Source: an archaeon BMS3Bbin15
GTDB taxonomy: Archaea; Hydrothermarchaeota; Hydrothermarchaeia; Hydrothermarchaeales; BMS3B
Direction of reading: 5' to 3'
DNA: 46,069 nucleotides
NCBI GenBank assembly: GCA_002897955.1
Contig: BDTY01000059.1
Location: forward strand, 1-46,069
Shown here: positions 33,685 to 42,368 of the stretch, piece after piece
Layout: every line of letters starts with the position of its first letter
How positions within the stretch are numbered: position 1 is the first letter of the stretch
Made by a program: the position numbers and the translations under genes
Notes under the pieces: model-generated
What the model was told of the DNA's origin: nothing
The model's database searches: none
The model's input: the letters and a program-made list of their open reading frames with translations, nothing else

Positions 33685-34302
33685 ATGGGCGAATATATAA
33701 AGAAGGGGTTGGATAAGAAGAGATATGATAAGGCGGCAGCACGTTATGATATTTTTGAGTTTCCCATGGAATTAATATTTTTTTCCAGATGGAGGAAACT
33801 GCTTTTTGATAGGATTGAGGGAGACCATATTCTCGATGTTGGCATAGGAACCGGGAAAAATATACCGCATTATGGAGAGGGAAGGTTTATCGGGGTAGAT
33901 ATCAGCATAAAGATGCTTGAAAAAGCAAAAAAGAGAGCAGAAAAACTGGGAAAGAAGATGGAGCTTATTCAATGTGATGCCGAGGCACTGCCATTCAAAA
34001 GCAAAGTCTTCGATGCAGTGGTGTCCACATATGTGTTCTGCTCAGTCGAGAATCCTGTAAGGGGCCTCAGAGAACTTCACAGGATACTGAAACCGGGGGA
34101 TAGAGTTTATTTTCTGGAACACATGAGATGTGAAAGTGAAACTGGCGGGGTGATTCTTGATGCGCTTAATCCTCTGGTGAGGAATTTTGGGCCTGAGATA
34201 AACAGACGAACAGTTAAAAACATAGAGGAAGCAGGATTCAGAGTGGTTAAAGAGAACTGGCTTTTGACTTCGGTTTTTCGTTTTATCATTGCAGAAAAAT
34301 AG
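33685..34302 (+). CDS. Class I SAM-dependent methyltransferase (UbiE/phospholipid-type)
   Basis: This Rossmann-fold methyltransferase of 205 residues has motif I HILDVGIGTGKNIPHYG, the acidic ribose-binding FIGVDISIKMLEKAKK, motif II IQCDAEALPFKSKVFDAVVS and EHMRCESETGG at motif III. The N-terminal KKRYDKAAARYDIFEFPMEL is like the UbiE/MenG or phosphatidylethanolamine-methyltransferase lead. Substrate unknown; a quinone or lipid methylation is possible and would fit the prenyltransferase nearby (35710-36561). Start 33685 has GAGGT 8 nt before. Residues encoded upstream in the open frame (cysteine-rich) are not part of it. Confidence 0.82.
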   Translation: MGEYIKKGLDKKRYDKAAARYDIFEFPMELIFFSRWRKLLFDRIEGDHILDVGIGTGKNIPHYGEGRFIGVDISIKMLEKAKKRAEKLGKKMELIQCDAEALPFKSKVFDAVVSTYVFCSVENPVRGLRELHRILKPGDRVYFLEHMRCESETGGVILDALNPLVRNFGPEINRRTVKNIEEAGFRVVKENWLLTSVFRFIIAEK

Positions 34303-34366
34303 ATATTTGCAGGGAAAAGACCTGTTATATTTGAAATAAAAGGGTAATCAGAGCTTGCCTGTAAAC

Positions 34367-35518
34367 CTAAGAATCCCTGACTGAAAGATACAGAAAGGCC
34401 AGATAGAGGGGTATACTCAGGCTGTTAAAGCCAATATCTGTCAGAGTTAGAGTGTGGGCAAGGGCTGCTGCATAGATTGCAAGGCTTACTGCTCCTGACC
34501 TTTTATAAAGTATTCCAAGGACAGCTCCAGCAAATCCTCCTGCCATAATAACACCTGGAAGTCCGAAATCCAGGGCAAAAGGCCCGAAAAAAGAGGAAGT
34601 AATAAGCACAGGATTGTGGTAATTAAGGACAACCATGCTTGTGATTTTATCCACTGCCATGGGATTTAAAAATCCCAGACCTTTAAGATATCCAAAAGGG
34701 AAAGATATACTCGCAACGCCTGAGAATACCCGGGTGGTAAAGCCTGCCCTGTATATTGGGTAGAGGTAGGGTGGAATATTCCAGTGAACATATGTGGTAT
34801 GGGCGATAAATGTGGCTGCTGCTATGAATATAATAAATGCAGTTGCCAGTACCGGCCACAGAGCTCTTAAACTGAAGCTTTTTCTTCCTGCATAAGCAAT
34901 AATAAAGGTCAGGATAATAGCTAAAAAATCTACCTTAAATCCTTCCAGGATTGCAATGCCAGCCAGAAGGCTAACCACCATAATAGCTTTTTTTCTCGAC
35001 AGTATTACGGCACAGAGACCTGCTGTAATCAGGGCGAAGCTGTAGAAAAAAGGTCTGATTGGATTATAAACCTGAGTCCCCCTATAGTATCCAGAAGTAA
35101 TGCCTATTCCATGAAATAGGGTTATAATCCCTGCCACAAAGGCAAGAACTGTTACAGCTATTGTGAATCTCTCCAGGCTGAGCCTCTTCAGATAGTATAT
35201 CAGCAGGAATATGACTGCTGCGGTTATAATAGAAAAAAAGAAATTTCTAAAAAAGATAAAACCGACAAAAAAAAGAGAAGCAATCAGGGCTGCTGCCACT
35301 ATCTTCTCGTTAATCTTTTCAATTTTCTGGACAAGAAGAGAGAAGAAAATAAATGCCAACAATCCTGCAATTATCATAATTACGGCATCAATTCCAAAGG
35401 CAGGTAGGGCTGTCAGATAACTGGCGGTCTGATGTATAAAAAGAGATATAAGTGCAAGCAGTAAAAATGCCAGATAGAAAGCAGGGAAGGTTCTCCAGGG
35501 ACTTAAAAGCTTGTCCAT
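34367..35518 (-). CDS. Polytopic membrane protein, possible oligosaccharide-repeat polymerase
   Basis: This 383-residue protein has about 10-11 predicted membrane helices and few charged residues. I do not recognise a family with certainty. A large loop with YRAGFTTRVFSGVASIS and GYLKGLGFLNPM, followed by a terminal GPFALDFGLPGVIMAGGFAG, resembles the layout of Wzy-type O-antigen polymerases and ligases, in which arginines in the large loop act on glycan-lipids. A transporter is possible too. No neighbour glycan genes support the guess except the distant phosphohexomutase. Confidence 0.55.
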   Translation of the reverse strand: MDKLLSPWRTFPAFYLAFLLLALISLFIHQTASYLTALPAFGIDAVIMIIAGLLAFIFFSLLVQKIEKINEKIVAAALIASLFFVGFIFFRNFFFSIITAAVIFLLIYYLKRLSLERFTIAVTVLAFVAGIITLFHGIGITSGYYRGTQVYNPIRPFFYSFALITAGLCAVILSRKKAIMVVSLLAGIAILEGFKVDFLAIILTFIIAYAGRKSFSLRALWPVLATAFIIFIAAATFIAHTTYVHWNIPPYLYPIYRAGFTTRVFSGVASISFPFGYLKGLGFLNPMAVDKITSMVVLNYHNPVLITSSFFGPFALDFGLPGVIMAGGFAGAVLGILYKRSGAVSLAIYAAALAHTLTLTDIGFNSLSIPLYLAFLYLSVRDS

Positions 35519-35680
35519 GATGTATATTTGGTGAAGGAGAAAATAATCCTTTCTATAATTTCACTTTCAATAAGCCTTCCACAAGATTATATTTTTGTTT
35601 CTGCTTATTCTAATCTTGCTGCATAAACTTCATTCATAGAAAAACTCGGGAGAAAAGTTTGCCTGAAAGTATACGCAAAA

Positions 35681-35690
35681 GTTATATTAT
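35681..35690 (+). promoter_or_regulatory. TATA box of the prenyltransferase gene
   Basis: GTTATATTAT is centred about 25 bp before the ATG at 35710, so the mRNA is leaderless; this decides the start over the longer open frame from 35659. Confidence 0.5.
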
Positions 35691-35709
35691 TCTTCTAAAT
35701 ACTATTCTT

Positions 35710-36561
35710 ATGCTTCATAAACTTAAGGTAATCCTTGAGATGGTAAAGATTGAACACACGCTCTTTGCCATGCCCTTTCTATATTCAGGTGCGATTCTTG
35801 CCTCGGATGGGTTTCCCTCGCTATGGGTTCTCTTCTGGATAACCCTCGGTCTATTCTCAGCAAGGTCTGCTGCTATGAGCCTCAACAGACTCATAGACAG
35901 AAATATAGATGCTTTAAATCCGAGAACAAGGGAAAGAGCTATAGTAACAGGCGCACTTACTCCTGGTGAAGTTAAGGTAATAATCGCTATCTCCCTGCTT
36001 GTTCTCCTGCTTTGCGCTGCCATGCTCAATACTTTCACCCTTGAACTCTACCCTCTTGCTGTGGCAATAATATGGTTATATCCATATACAAAGCGCTTCA
36101 CATGGCTCTCTCATGTAGCTCTGGGTTTTGCTCTTGGTATGGCACCTGCCGGTGCCTGGGCTGCAGTGAAGGCAAGTTTAGATGTTCCTGCTATTCTTCT
36201 GGCTCTTTCTGTAGTAGCCTGGGTGGCTGGCTTTGATATTATATATGCCCTCCAGGACATTGAATTTGACAGGAAACACAGACTGTTCTCAATACCAGCG
36301 ATATTTGGAGTAAAAAAGTCCTTAATAATCTCCAGCTTTTTTCATTCGCTTATGTTCATATTTCTCTTTGCCCTATACTTTGTCACATCTCTTGGGGGCA
36401 TATATCTCCTTGGTCTTGCGGTTATCGCCTTTCTTCTCTTCTATGAACACAGACTTATCTCCCCTGAGAATATATCCCGGGCAGGAGTTGCTTTTTTCAA
36501 TATAAATGCTGCAATAAGCTTTGTTCTCTTTCTCGCAATAGCTCTTGACATTTTCCTTTGA
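35710..36561 (+). CDS. UbiA-family prenyltransferase, MqnP-like
   Basis: This membrane-bound polyprenyltransferase has 283 residues, about eight helices, and both metal/diphosphate motifs: NRLIDRNID (Asn59-Asp67) and LQDIEFDRKHRLFSIP (Asp183, Asp187). The N-terminus LEMVKIEHTLFAMPFLYSGA and ARSAAMSLNRLIDRNIDALN match the UbiA subgroup that includes MqnP, the futalosine-pathway menaquinone prenyltransferase. It would attach the isoprenoid tail to the quinone head. Together with the complex I-like operon this points to menaquinone respiration; 4-hydroxybenzoate or another acceptor remains possible. Confidence 0.85.
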   Translation: MLHKLKVILEMVKIEHTLFAMPFLYSGAILASDGFPSLWVLFWITLGLFSARSAAMSLNRLIDRNIDALNPRTRERAIVTGALTPGEVKVIIAISLLVLLLCAAMLNTFTLELYPLAVAIIWLYPYTKRFTWLSHVALGFALGMAPAGAWAAVKASLDVPAILLALSVVAWVAGFDIIYALQDIEFDRKHRLFSIPAIFGVKKSLIISSFFHSLMFIFLFALYFVTSLGGIYLLGLAVIAFLLFYEHRLISPENISRAGVAFFNINAAISFVLFLAIALDIFL

Positions 36562-36586
36562 TGTTATCTTTCTTTTATACTATAGA

Positions 36587-38548
36587 ATGCGTGTACTTGG
36601 TATAGACATACTTTCAGGAAGTATAAATTCAAAAAGCAGACCAAGATATTCTGCTGTGTTATTTGAAGATGGCGAGATTGTTCTGAGAGAGGAGCTGGGA
36701 TACAGAAAACTGTTGAATTTTATCTTCATGGTGAGACCAGACTTTATTGGAGTTGACAATATATTCGAGCTCTTTACAAAGAAAAGGGTGAGAGATTTCT
36801 TTTTCAGGCTGTCAGATAAGACAAAGGTGCTTCAGGTGAATGGAGCACCTGAGAGGCAGGAGCCCCTTCATGTTGTTGCAAGAAGGCATGGAATACCAAT
36901 TACCTCCAGAGCAAGCTCCATGGAGGAGGCTGAGGCCTGTGCCAGACTTGCAAACATGGGTGTCGGGTATCTTGCGGAGCTCTTTGAAGACAGAACTGAA
37001 ATAATAGTGAGCAGGGCAAGGAGTATGAACAGGGGAGGGCAGAGTAAGGAGCGCTACAGGAGGAAAGTTCACAATATGGTCGCTCTGAATGTCAAGATAA
37101 TAGAGCAGGAACTCAGGGAGCTTGGATTTGAGTATTCCCTTGATATTAAAAAGGCTGACTCTGGCATGGCCAGAGGTGCTTTTTATATTAAGATACCTCG
37201 CTCTGAACTTAAAGGTATAAAGAGCACCAGGGGTACAGATGTTCAGATTAAGGTTTCACCTGTAGAAAAGCAGAAGCTCAGCTTTAAACCTCTACGGGCA
37301 AAGGAGGAAATTGTTATTCTTGGTGTTGACCCCGGGACAACAACATCAATAGCTGCCCTTGACCTTGGTGGAAGGGCAGTTGAGGTAATAAGTCAGAAAG
37401 AATTATCACTTGAGGGTGCACTGCTATATGCCCAGAAGTTCAGAAAGGTGGTTATAGTTGCAGCAGATGTTTCACCTGCCCCCAGGTTTGTGTCAAGGCT
37501 GGCCTCAAAGCTCAATGCACAGCTCTTCGTTCCCCCGACATCAATACCCCTTGATGAAAAGAGAAAACTTGTTGAGGGTGAGCTAAAGAGCTTCTTTACC
37601 AATCCCCATGAGAGGGATTCTCTTGCTGCAGCAGTAAAGGCATATAAGGCTTACAGGAAAACAATATCAAAACTCAGAAGAAGGCTTGCAGAACGAAATC
37701 TCGGGCATCTCTTCGATGAGGCACTTTTTAAAGTGCTCAGAGGCGACAGTCTTGAGGCTGCTCTCGATTCTCTTATTAAGGAGAAGGGAGGGGACAATGA
37801 GAAGAGAGAACAGGTATTTAATAATATCAGAGATGAAAATGCGGGAGTGATTAAAACCCTCAGGGAAGAGATAAAGCAGCTAAGAGCTATGATTGATGAA
37901 AAGGATATGGAGATTAATGAAAAAGAGAAAATAATTACGGACATAAATGCGAAGTTAAGGTACTTATCCTCGGACCTCGGATACAGGGTAAGAAAGGAGA
38001 AAGAAATTAAGGTGAGGGAGTCAAAGATAAGTTATCTGAACAGAAAATTAATGGAGGAGAAGAAGCTGAGGGAGAGAATTCAGAAAGAGCTAAATCAGGT
38101 GAGAAGAGCAAATCTTCTGAAGAGCAGAAAGGAGTTTGCTCTGGTATGGGTGGTCGATAAGTTTAATCTTGAAGAGATTCTAAAGCTGAAGGCAACTTCA
38201 GCTGTGGCTGATGGCAGTGCTCTATACTACTTCAGAGATGCCAGTGGAGCAGGAAAGAATGCTGCTGAGAAATTTCTTGAGCTGGAGCCGAGAGCAATTA
38301 TTGCAGAAAGGAAAAAGATGTCCCATCTCGCCGTGGAAATCCTCTTTACTCTGCCTGTGATTCCTCCCGGTGATATAGAGCTAAGCTTTGTTGGCGGTTT
38401 TGCCATTGCTGAAAAGGAAAAACTTGAAAAGCTCATATCAGAGGAAAAGGAAAAAATAAAGATGAGAATTGCGGAAAGGGAAGGGGAGAATCTTAAAAGC
38501 ATTATAAATAAATACAGGGATGAGAGAAAGCTTCTTTTAAAAACTTAA
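36587..38548 (+). CDS. DUF460 family protein with RNase H-like domains and coiled coil
   Basis: This 653-residue archaeal conserved protein starts MRVLGIDILSG, a RNase H-fold first strand with an acidic residue, and repeats the pattern at ILGVDPGTTTSIAALDLGG (about 245-263). It then has NPHERDSLAAAVKAYKAYRK and a long charged coiled coil (about 410-530), followed by a C-terminal globular part. The domain set suggests a nucleic-acid-processing role, and the GVDPGTT phosphate loop is RuvC/RNase-H-like, but function is not known. Earlier codons in the open frame (to 36545) overlap the prenyltransferase. It converges on SAM synthetase with a 4-base overlap. Confidence 0.88.
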   Translation: MRVLGIDILSGSINSKSRPRYSAVLFEDGEIVLREELGYRKLLNFIFMVRPDFIGVDNIFELFTKKRVRDFFFRLSDKTKVLQVNGAPERQEPLHVVARRHGIPITSRASSMEEAEACARLANMGVGYLAELFEDRTEIIVSRARSMNRGGQSKERYRRKVHNMVALNVKIIEQELRELGFEYSLDIKKADSGMARGAFYIKIPRSELKGIKSTRGTDVQIKVSPVEKQKLSFKPLRAKEEIVILGVDPGTTTSIAALDLGGRAVEVISQKELSLEGALLYAQKFRKVVIVAADVSPAPRFVSRLASKLNAQLFVPPTSIPLDEKRKLVEGELKSFFTNPHERDSLAAAVKAYKAYRKTISKLRRRLAERNLGHLFDEALFKVLRGDSLEAALDSLIKEKGGDNEKREQVFNNIRDENAGVIKTLREEIKQLRAMIDEKDMEINEKEKIITDINAKLRYLSSDLGYRVRKEKEIKVRESKISYLNRKLMEEKKLRERIQKELNQVRRANLLKSRKEFALVWVVDKFNLEEILKLKATSAVADGSALYYFRDASGAGKNAAEKFLELEPRAIIAERKKMSHLAVEILFTLPVIPPGDIELSFVGGFAIAEKEKLEKLISEEKEKIKMRIAEREGENLKSIINKYRDERKLLLKT

Positions 38549-39744
38549 AATGTGGTGAGCTTCCCCTCAATAAAGAGATCAGTAATTCCTGTTATATTTG
38601 CAAGGTGTTCGTCCATAATACTCTTAATAGTGCTCTTATACTTTGCATAGCTTTCGCCCTCTTCCATTATAAGCTGTGCACTGGCCGCCTTTGGAAGGTC
38701 TATGGGTTTACCTATCTGGGACAGAAGCCTCACATAGACTTCTCTTGCCGGTATCTCCTTTGCTATATCCTCTGCCATCATTTTTGCCAGGAGGTTGTAG
38801 ATTTTACCGACATGGTTAACAGGGTTTTTACCTGCTGCGGCCTCCATACTCATAAATCTGTAGGGTGTAATCAGTCCATTAACCCTGTTCCCTCTTCCAA
38901 CACTTCCGTCATCGCCCATCTCTGTTGAGGTTCCTGTTGCAGTTAGGTATACCACTTTCCTGTCATAATCATCAGCGGTATTTATATTAACTTCAACTTC
39001 CCTGGAGGTTATCCCTGATACAAGTTTCTGAACCTCTTCTTTTATATCTCCTATAACACCTGCATAGTGGTCAATATCAGGAATATACTTTGCTACCATG
39101 GCCATGGAGATTGTCAGGCTGATTTTATCTCCTTCTCTCAGGCCCATAACCTTGATATCCTCCCCACTTCCAGGATACTTATCTTTAAAACTATCACTGT
39201 TGAGAAGCTTTTCAGTTTCCAGACATAGCTTTTCAACATCGCTGAAAGGAGCATGCCCCACGCCAAAACTTGTGTCATTGGAGAGAGGTACAGCTTCGCA
39301 GCGTCTGAAAACATCAACGAGGTCAATACTACCACGCCCAATTCTCGAATCTATAATCACATCTCTGTCAGCATCCAGGTTCCTTATAGTCTCCCTCAGG
39401 TATTCCCTTGCCGCATGAATAGCTATACTGTGCACAGGTATGTGCCTCTTGTCTGCCACATCTGCTGCTCGACCTGAGAGAAGAATATAAATAGGGGCAA
39501 GAACTTCTCCTCTACCAAAACTTACATCTGCTCTTCCTCCAACAAGCTCCACCTGGTCAGTGTTATGATGAAGAACACAGCCAACACGTTCTCTATATTC
39601 TTTGCACAGGGCTCTGCTAACACTGTCAGCTATTCCATCGGCTAGACTGTCTGGATGCCCCATGCCCTTCCTTTCAACAACCTCTACTCTCTGTTCTTCT
39701 ATTGGTGTTTTTATAATTTCTTCAACAATAATATTTCTCTTCAA
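38545..39744 (-). CDS. mat: S-adenosylmethionine synthetase, archaeal type
   Basis: It makes SAM from methionine and ATP. This is the archaeal form, distantly related to bacterial MetK: ERKGMGHPDSLADGIADSVS (substrate/metal site), GVGHAPFSDVEKLCLETEKL, LTATGTSTEMGDDGSVGRGN and EAAAGKNPVNHVGKIYNL. 399 residues, complete. It lies 24 bp downstream of dacZ in one unit, so the two are probably co-transcribed. Confidence 0.97.
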   Translation of the reverse strand: MKRNIIVEEIIKTPIEEQRVEVVERKGMGHPDSLADGIADSVSRALCKEYRERVGCVLHHNTDQVELVGGRADVSFGRGEVLAPIYILLSGRAADVADKRHIPVHSIAIHAAREYLRETIRNLDADRDVIIDSRIGRGSIDLVDVFRRCEAVPLSNDTSFGVGHAPFSDVEKLCLETEKLLNSDSFKDKYPGSGEDIKVMGLREGDKISLTISMAMVAKYIPDIDHYAGVIGDIKEEVQKLVSGITSREVEVNINTADDYDRKVVYLTATGTSTEMGDDGSVGRGNRVNGLITPYRFMSMEAAAGKNPVNHVGKIYNLLAKMMAEDIAKEIPAREVYVRLLSQIGKPIDLPKAASAQLIMEEGESYAKYKSTIKSIMDEHLANITGITDLFIEGKLTTF

Positions 39745-39768
39745 TCAAATTCCTCCAGCGATTTTTCT

Positions 39769-40647
39769 TCAGAATTTTGATATAAAAATTCTTTTCTGGG
39801 GTTCTATAGTTAATGTAACTTTCCCATTCTTAAATACTCTTACTATGCCTCCACTCTGGCTCACAGTAATTCCAATACAATCCACCTCTGCAGTGAGAGC
39901 AGCAACAGCAGCATGCCTTGCACCGAGACCCTGGGGTAATTCTGCACTCCCTGTGTCAACATTTATATAAACTCCTGCCGACTGAATAATACCATCTTTA
40001 GAAATAACAAAAACTCCATCAAGCTGTGAAAATTCCTTTACTGTCTCCTTTATTTTTGGAGAGGTAATTACTCTCTCCTCAATACTATGGCCCTTAAAGG
40101 GGTTGAGGATGATCTGCTTTGAACGCTTCATTATGTCATTTTCGTCGCCGATAATAAAGGCTGTGCCTATAAGTCTTCCTTCTCTTCCTTCTCTTCCAAT
40201 CTCCATGGCAATTTCAAGAACAGTCTGAAAAATCTCCTGCTTTATGTGTATATTTCGCAGGAACTCATAGAGAGACAGATTTAGAGTTTCTCTGTCCACA
40301 GAATAGAAGAAGAGGGAGCTGGCCTCCCAGGCAGGAGTTGAGCCTAGGACAACAACTTCATCTCCTTCAGAGATATAACTTTTATCAAGAGCCAGAACAA
40401 GAGCCTCCTGAATTGTTGAGATTACATCTCTCCCTCTGTAGGGGAGTTTAACAGCACGCCATCTCTGGTCCAGCACCTTTCTGTAAATCTCATTTGAAGG
40501 CGTTGCAACTATTATATCAATTTCTGGCTTGAGAGCTTCAATAGCCCTTAGACCCTCTCCAGTTTCAGTTAGAAGTAAAAATGAAGAAGATGAAATTTCC
40601 CGAGCTATTTCAAGGCTGTGTTTTACAAAAATCCCAATGTTATTCAT
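39769..40647 (-). CDS. dacZ: Diadenylate cyclase, DacZ type (c-di-AMP synthase)
   Basis: This enzyme joins two ATP to c-di-AMP, which in archaea and bacteria controls osmolyte and potassium balance. The N-terminal half (1-125) resembles the C-terminal domain of pyruvate kinase (ATPSNEIYRKVLDQRW, then GDEVVVLGSTPAWEASS), as in euryarchaeal DacZ. The C-terminal DAC domain has LDGVFVISKDGIIQSAG (210-226), GLGARHAAVAALTAE (240-254) and VSQSGGIVRVFKNGKV. The usual DGA and RHR/RHT motifs read DGV and RHA. 292 residues, complete. Its SD GGAGATGA lies inside a long inverted repeat of an inserted element. Confidence 0.88.
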   Translation of the reverse strand: MNNIGIFVKHSLEIAREISSSSFLLLTETGEGLRAIEALKPEIDIIVATPSNEIYRKVLDQRWRAVKLPYRGRDVISTIQEALVLALDKSYISEGDEVVVLGSTPAWEASSLFFYSVDRETLNLSLYEFLRNIHIKQEIFQTVLEIAMEIGREGREGRLIGTAFIIGDENDIMKRSKQIILNPFKGHSIEERVITSPKIKETVKEFSQLDGVFVISKDGIIQSAGVYINVDTGSAELPQGLGARHAAVAALTAEVDCIGITVSQSGGIVRVFKNGKVTLTIEPQKRIFISKF

Positions 40648-40652
40648 CTAAT

Positions 40653-40701
40653 CATCTCCAAGGAGGCCCACCCCCTTCAGGGGTGGGAGGAATTGGAGAT
40701 G
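40653..40701. repeat. Extended inverted repeat at the left end of the TnpB element
   Basis: CATCTCCAA (40653-40661) pairs with TTGGAGATG (40693-40701), and inside it CCCACCCC (40667-40674) pairs with GGGGTGGG (40680-40687) around CTTCA. The inner 8-bp hairpin is typical of IS200/IS605 left ends. On the minus strand the outer arm GGAGATG is also the dacZ SD. Confidence 0.7.
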
Positions 40702-40741
40702 TTTTAAATACTTTAAAAACAATCTATATACAGGTGAGACA

Positions 40742-41962
40742 TTGAAAAAGACGGTATTACTTAATTGCCTTCCCCTAACAGCAAAGAAACAAAATACCCT
40801 CGATAAATTTTTTATAGAATATCTCAGGGTTCTCAATCTCACTTTTACACAGTTACCCAATGCCAAATCTTCTACAGAACTACACCACTTAACATATTCA
40901 GACATGCGTAAAACCTCCTTTCTTCCCTCTGACATTGTTGAAGAAGCTCGTAAAGATGTTTGGGCAAAAAGAAAAACTATCAAAAAGGGATTTATCCGTT
41001 GTTCTATCAGGCTCAACAGAAGATGGTTCAAGTTCTTTATGACTGACAGAGGAACACCTTCTTTTAAAATCACCTATTCTCCACGTAAACATTTTGTTAT
41101 TCCTATAAGAATTGATGGGAGCTATAACAGATTTAAACAAGAGCTTAAATCTGGCTGGAACATTAAAACTATTTCCCTTCTTAATGGAAAGATTGCTGTT
41201 AGTATTGAAAAGGAATATCTGGAAGTTCCTGATAACAAAAGAAATATTGTAGGGGTTGATATTGGCTCTTCCACTCTCGCTGCTGTAACAGTTTATGCTC
41301 CCAGAAAAGCCAGAGTGATTAAACAGCTTTATTTTGGCAGGGCTCTTGCGAACAGGCAGAGAAAATATGAAGCTCGAATTGCAAAGCTTAGAAGCCATGC
41401 TGATAAAGGTTCTGAAAAGGCTAAGAAATACCTTAAAAAACTTAAACATAAACAGGCAAACTTTGTTAAGACCAGAAGCGCTCAGATTGCTAAAGAAATT
41501 GTAACACTTGCTACTAAATACAATGCTTCTATCGCTGTTGAAAAGCTCAATATTCGTGGTAGAAAACATAGAATGAATAAAAAGGCTAATAGAAAGATTA
41601 ACCATATTCCTTATGCTCAATTCAGAGAGTTTATTAAAAGTAATTCTTCTAAATATGAAATTCCTTTTCAAACAGTTGATGCTTATCACACTTCGAAGTG
41701 GTGTCCCGGGTGCGGTGCACTTAATAAAGGACACTCTTCTAATAACTATGCTATCTATAAATGCAGCAGGTGTGGTATGATTGTGAATAGTGATAGGAAA
41801 GCCTCGCTGGCTATTGCTATCAAATCTGCTCTGGTGCGGGAATCTTTTCAAGATTTCACTAATCCTAAATTGTTTTCCCAGCTTACCAGAGCTGGAGTCG
41901 CTGTAAACCAGCTCTTCCGTCCAGATGACAGGGTTCTCAGTGGTGCTGTGCACTATACTTAA
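40742..41962 (+). CDS. tnpB: TnpB RNA-guided endonuclease
   Basis: This is a TnpB/OrfB nuclease, the ancestor-type of Cas12, which uses an RNA from the element's right end. The 406 residues have an N-terminal HTH/REC-like part, then a RuvC domain with all three catalytic acids: Asp173 (GVDIGSST), Glu267 (AVEKLNI) and Asp351 (NSDRKASLA). A zinc finger (CPGC 321-324, CSRC 341-344) stands between. So it is likely active. Start is TTG at 40742 behind AGGTGA. No frameshift, and it is full-length. Confidence 0.95.
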   Translation: MKKTVLLNCLPLTAKKQNTLDKFFIEYLRVLNLTFTQLPNAKSSTELHHLTYSDMRKTSFLPSDIVEEARKDVWAKRKTIKKGFIRCSIRLNRRWFKFFMTDRGTPSFKITYSPRKHFVIPIRIDGSYNRFKQELKSGWNIKTISLLNGKIAVSIEKEYLEVPDNKRNIVGVDIGSSTLAAVTVYAPRKARVIKQLYFGRALANRQRKYEARIAKLRSHADKGSEKAKKYLKKLKHKQANFVKTRSAQIAKEIVTLATKYNASIAVEKLNIRGRKHRMNKKANRKINHIPYAQFREFIKSNSSKYEIPFQTVDAYHTSKWCPGCGALNKGHSSNNYAIYKCSRCGMIVNSDRKASLAIAIKSALVRESFQDFTNPKLFSQLTRAGVAVNQLFRPDDRVLSGAVHYT

Positions 41963-42005
41963 CCTCAGATGGAAAGCCAACGGCTTTAGTCGTGGGTAGT
42001 TTACT
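41963..42005 (+). ncRNA. Right-end stem and 3' part of the TnpB omega RNA
   Basis: TnpB guide RNAs end in the element's right end. Here CCAACGGC-TTTA-GTCGTGGG (41977-41996) forms an 8-pair stem with one mismatch and one G-U pair. It is followed by TAGTTTAC, which matches the layout of known omega RNA 3' ends, including the CGGCTTTAGTCG core. The scaffold would extend back into the end of tnpB; the guide would be the bases after about 42005. The 5' boundary is unknown. Confidence 0.5.
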
Positions 42006-42368
42006 ATAGATATTTCTCTGCCCGTACAATATAAAAGTTAGCATATTGATGCTATATTGCATGATGAATAAAATAGATTAATTTAGACATGTTTTTCAAA
42101 AATGAATATTCGTTGATATTTTTAATTAAAAGGGCATGTTTTTTTTTAATTGTAAAAGCATCGCTGATTAATATTTATATCAAAAATTTTAAAAAAAATA
42201 ATCAATAGAATCACATTTCATAGCTGTAATCTGATTTATCCTGTAATAACACCAGAATGTACTCTATATGTTTTAGAAATATTACATACCATTATACGAA
42301 AAACATTTATATGTATTTCCAATAAAGCATTACTACTTAAGGATATTAATTCTCGATGAGGTGTATAA
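42006..42368. other. AT-rich intergenic region with minD promoter
   Basis: Mostly A/T with runs of A and T; I see no gene. TAGCAT-ATTG-ATGCTA forms a small perfect hairpin at about 42037-42052. CATTTATATGTA (42304-42315) is the TATA box for minD at 42369, whose SD is GAGGTGT. Confidence 0.5.

Larger units (their letters stand above)
40653..42005 (+). mobile_element. IS200/IS605-family element carrying only tnpB (IS1341-like)
   Basis: It is bounded on the left by the subterminal hairpin at 40667-40687 and on the right by the terminal stem-loop at 41977-41996 with a TTTAC end (42001-42005 region). There is no TnpA (Y1 transposase) gene, so the element needs transposase from elsewhere to move. 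Exact ends cannot be fixed without an empty site; the left cleavage site should lie at or slightly left of 40653. Confidence 0.75.

Noticed and set aside
40898-41980. 360-codon minus-strand frame opposite tnpB
   Set aside because: It is an antisense shadow of the TnpB gene with no recognisable protein features.
42030-42180. C/D box sRNA beginning at ATGATGA near 42060
   Set aside because: The nearest CUGA is about 100 nt away, too far for archaeal C/D RNAs, and no C'/D' pair was seen.
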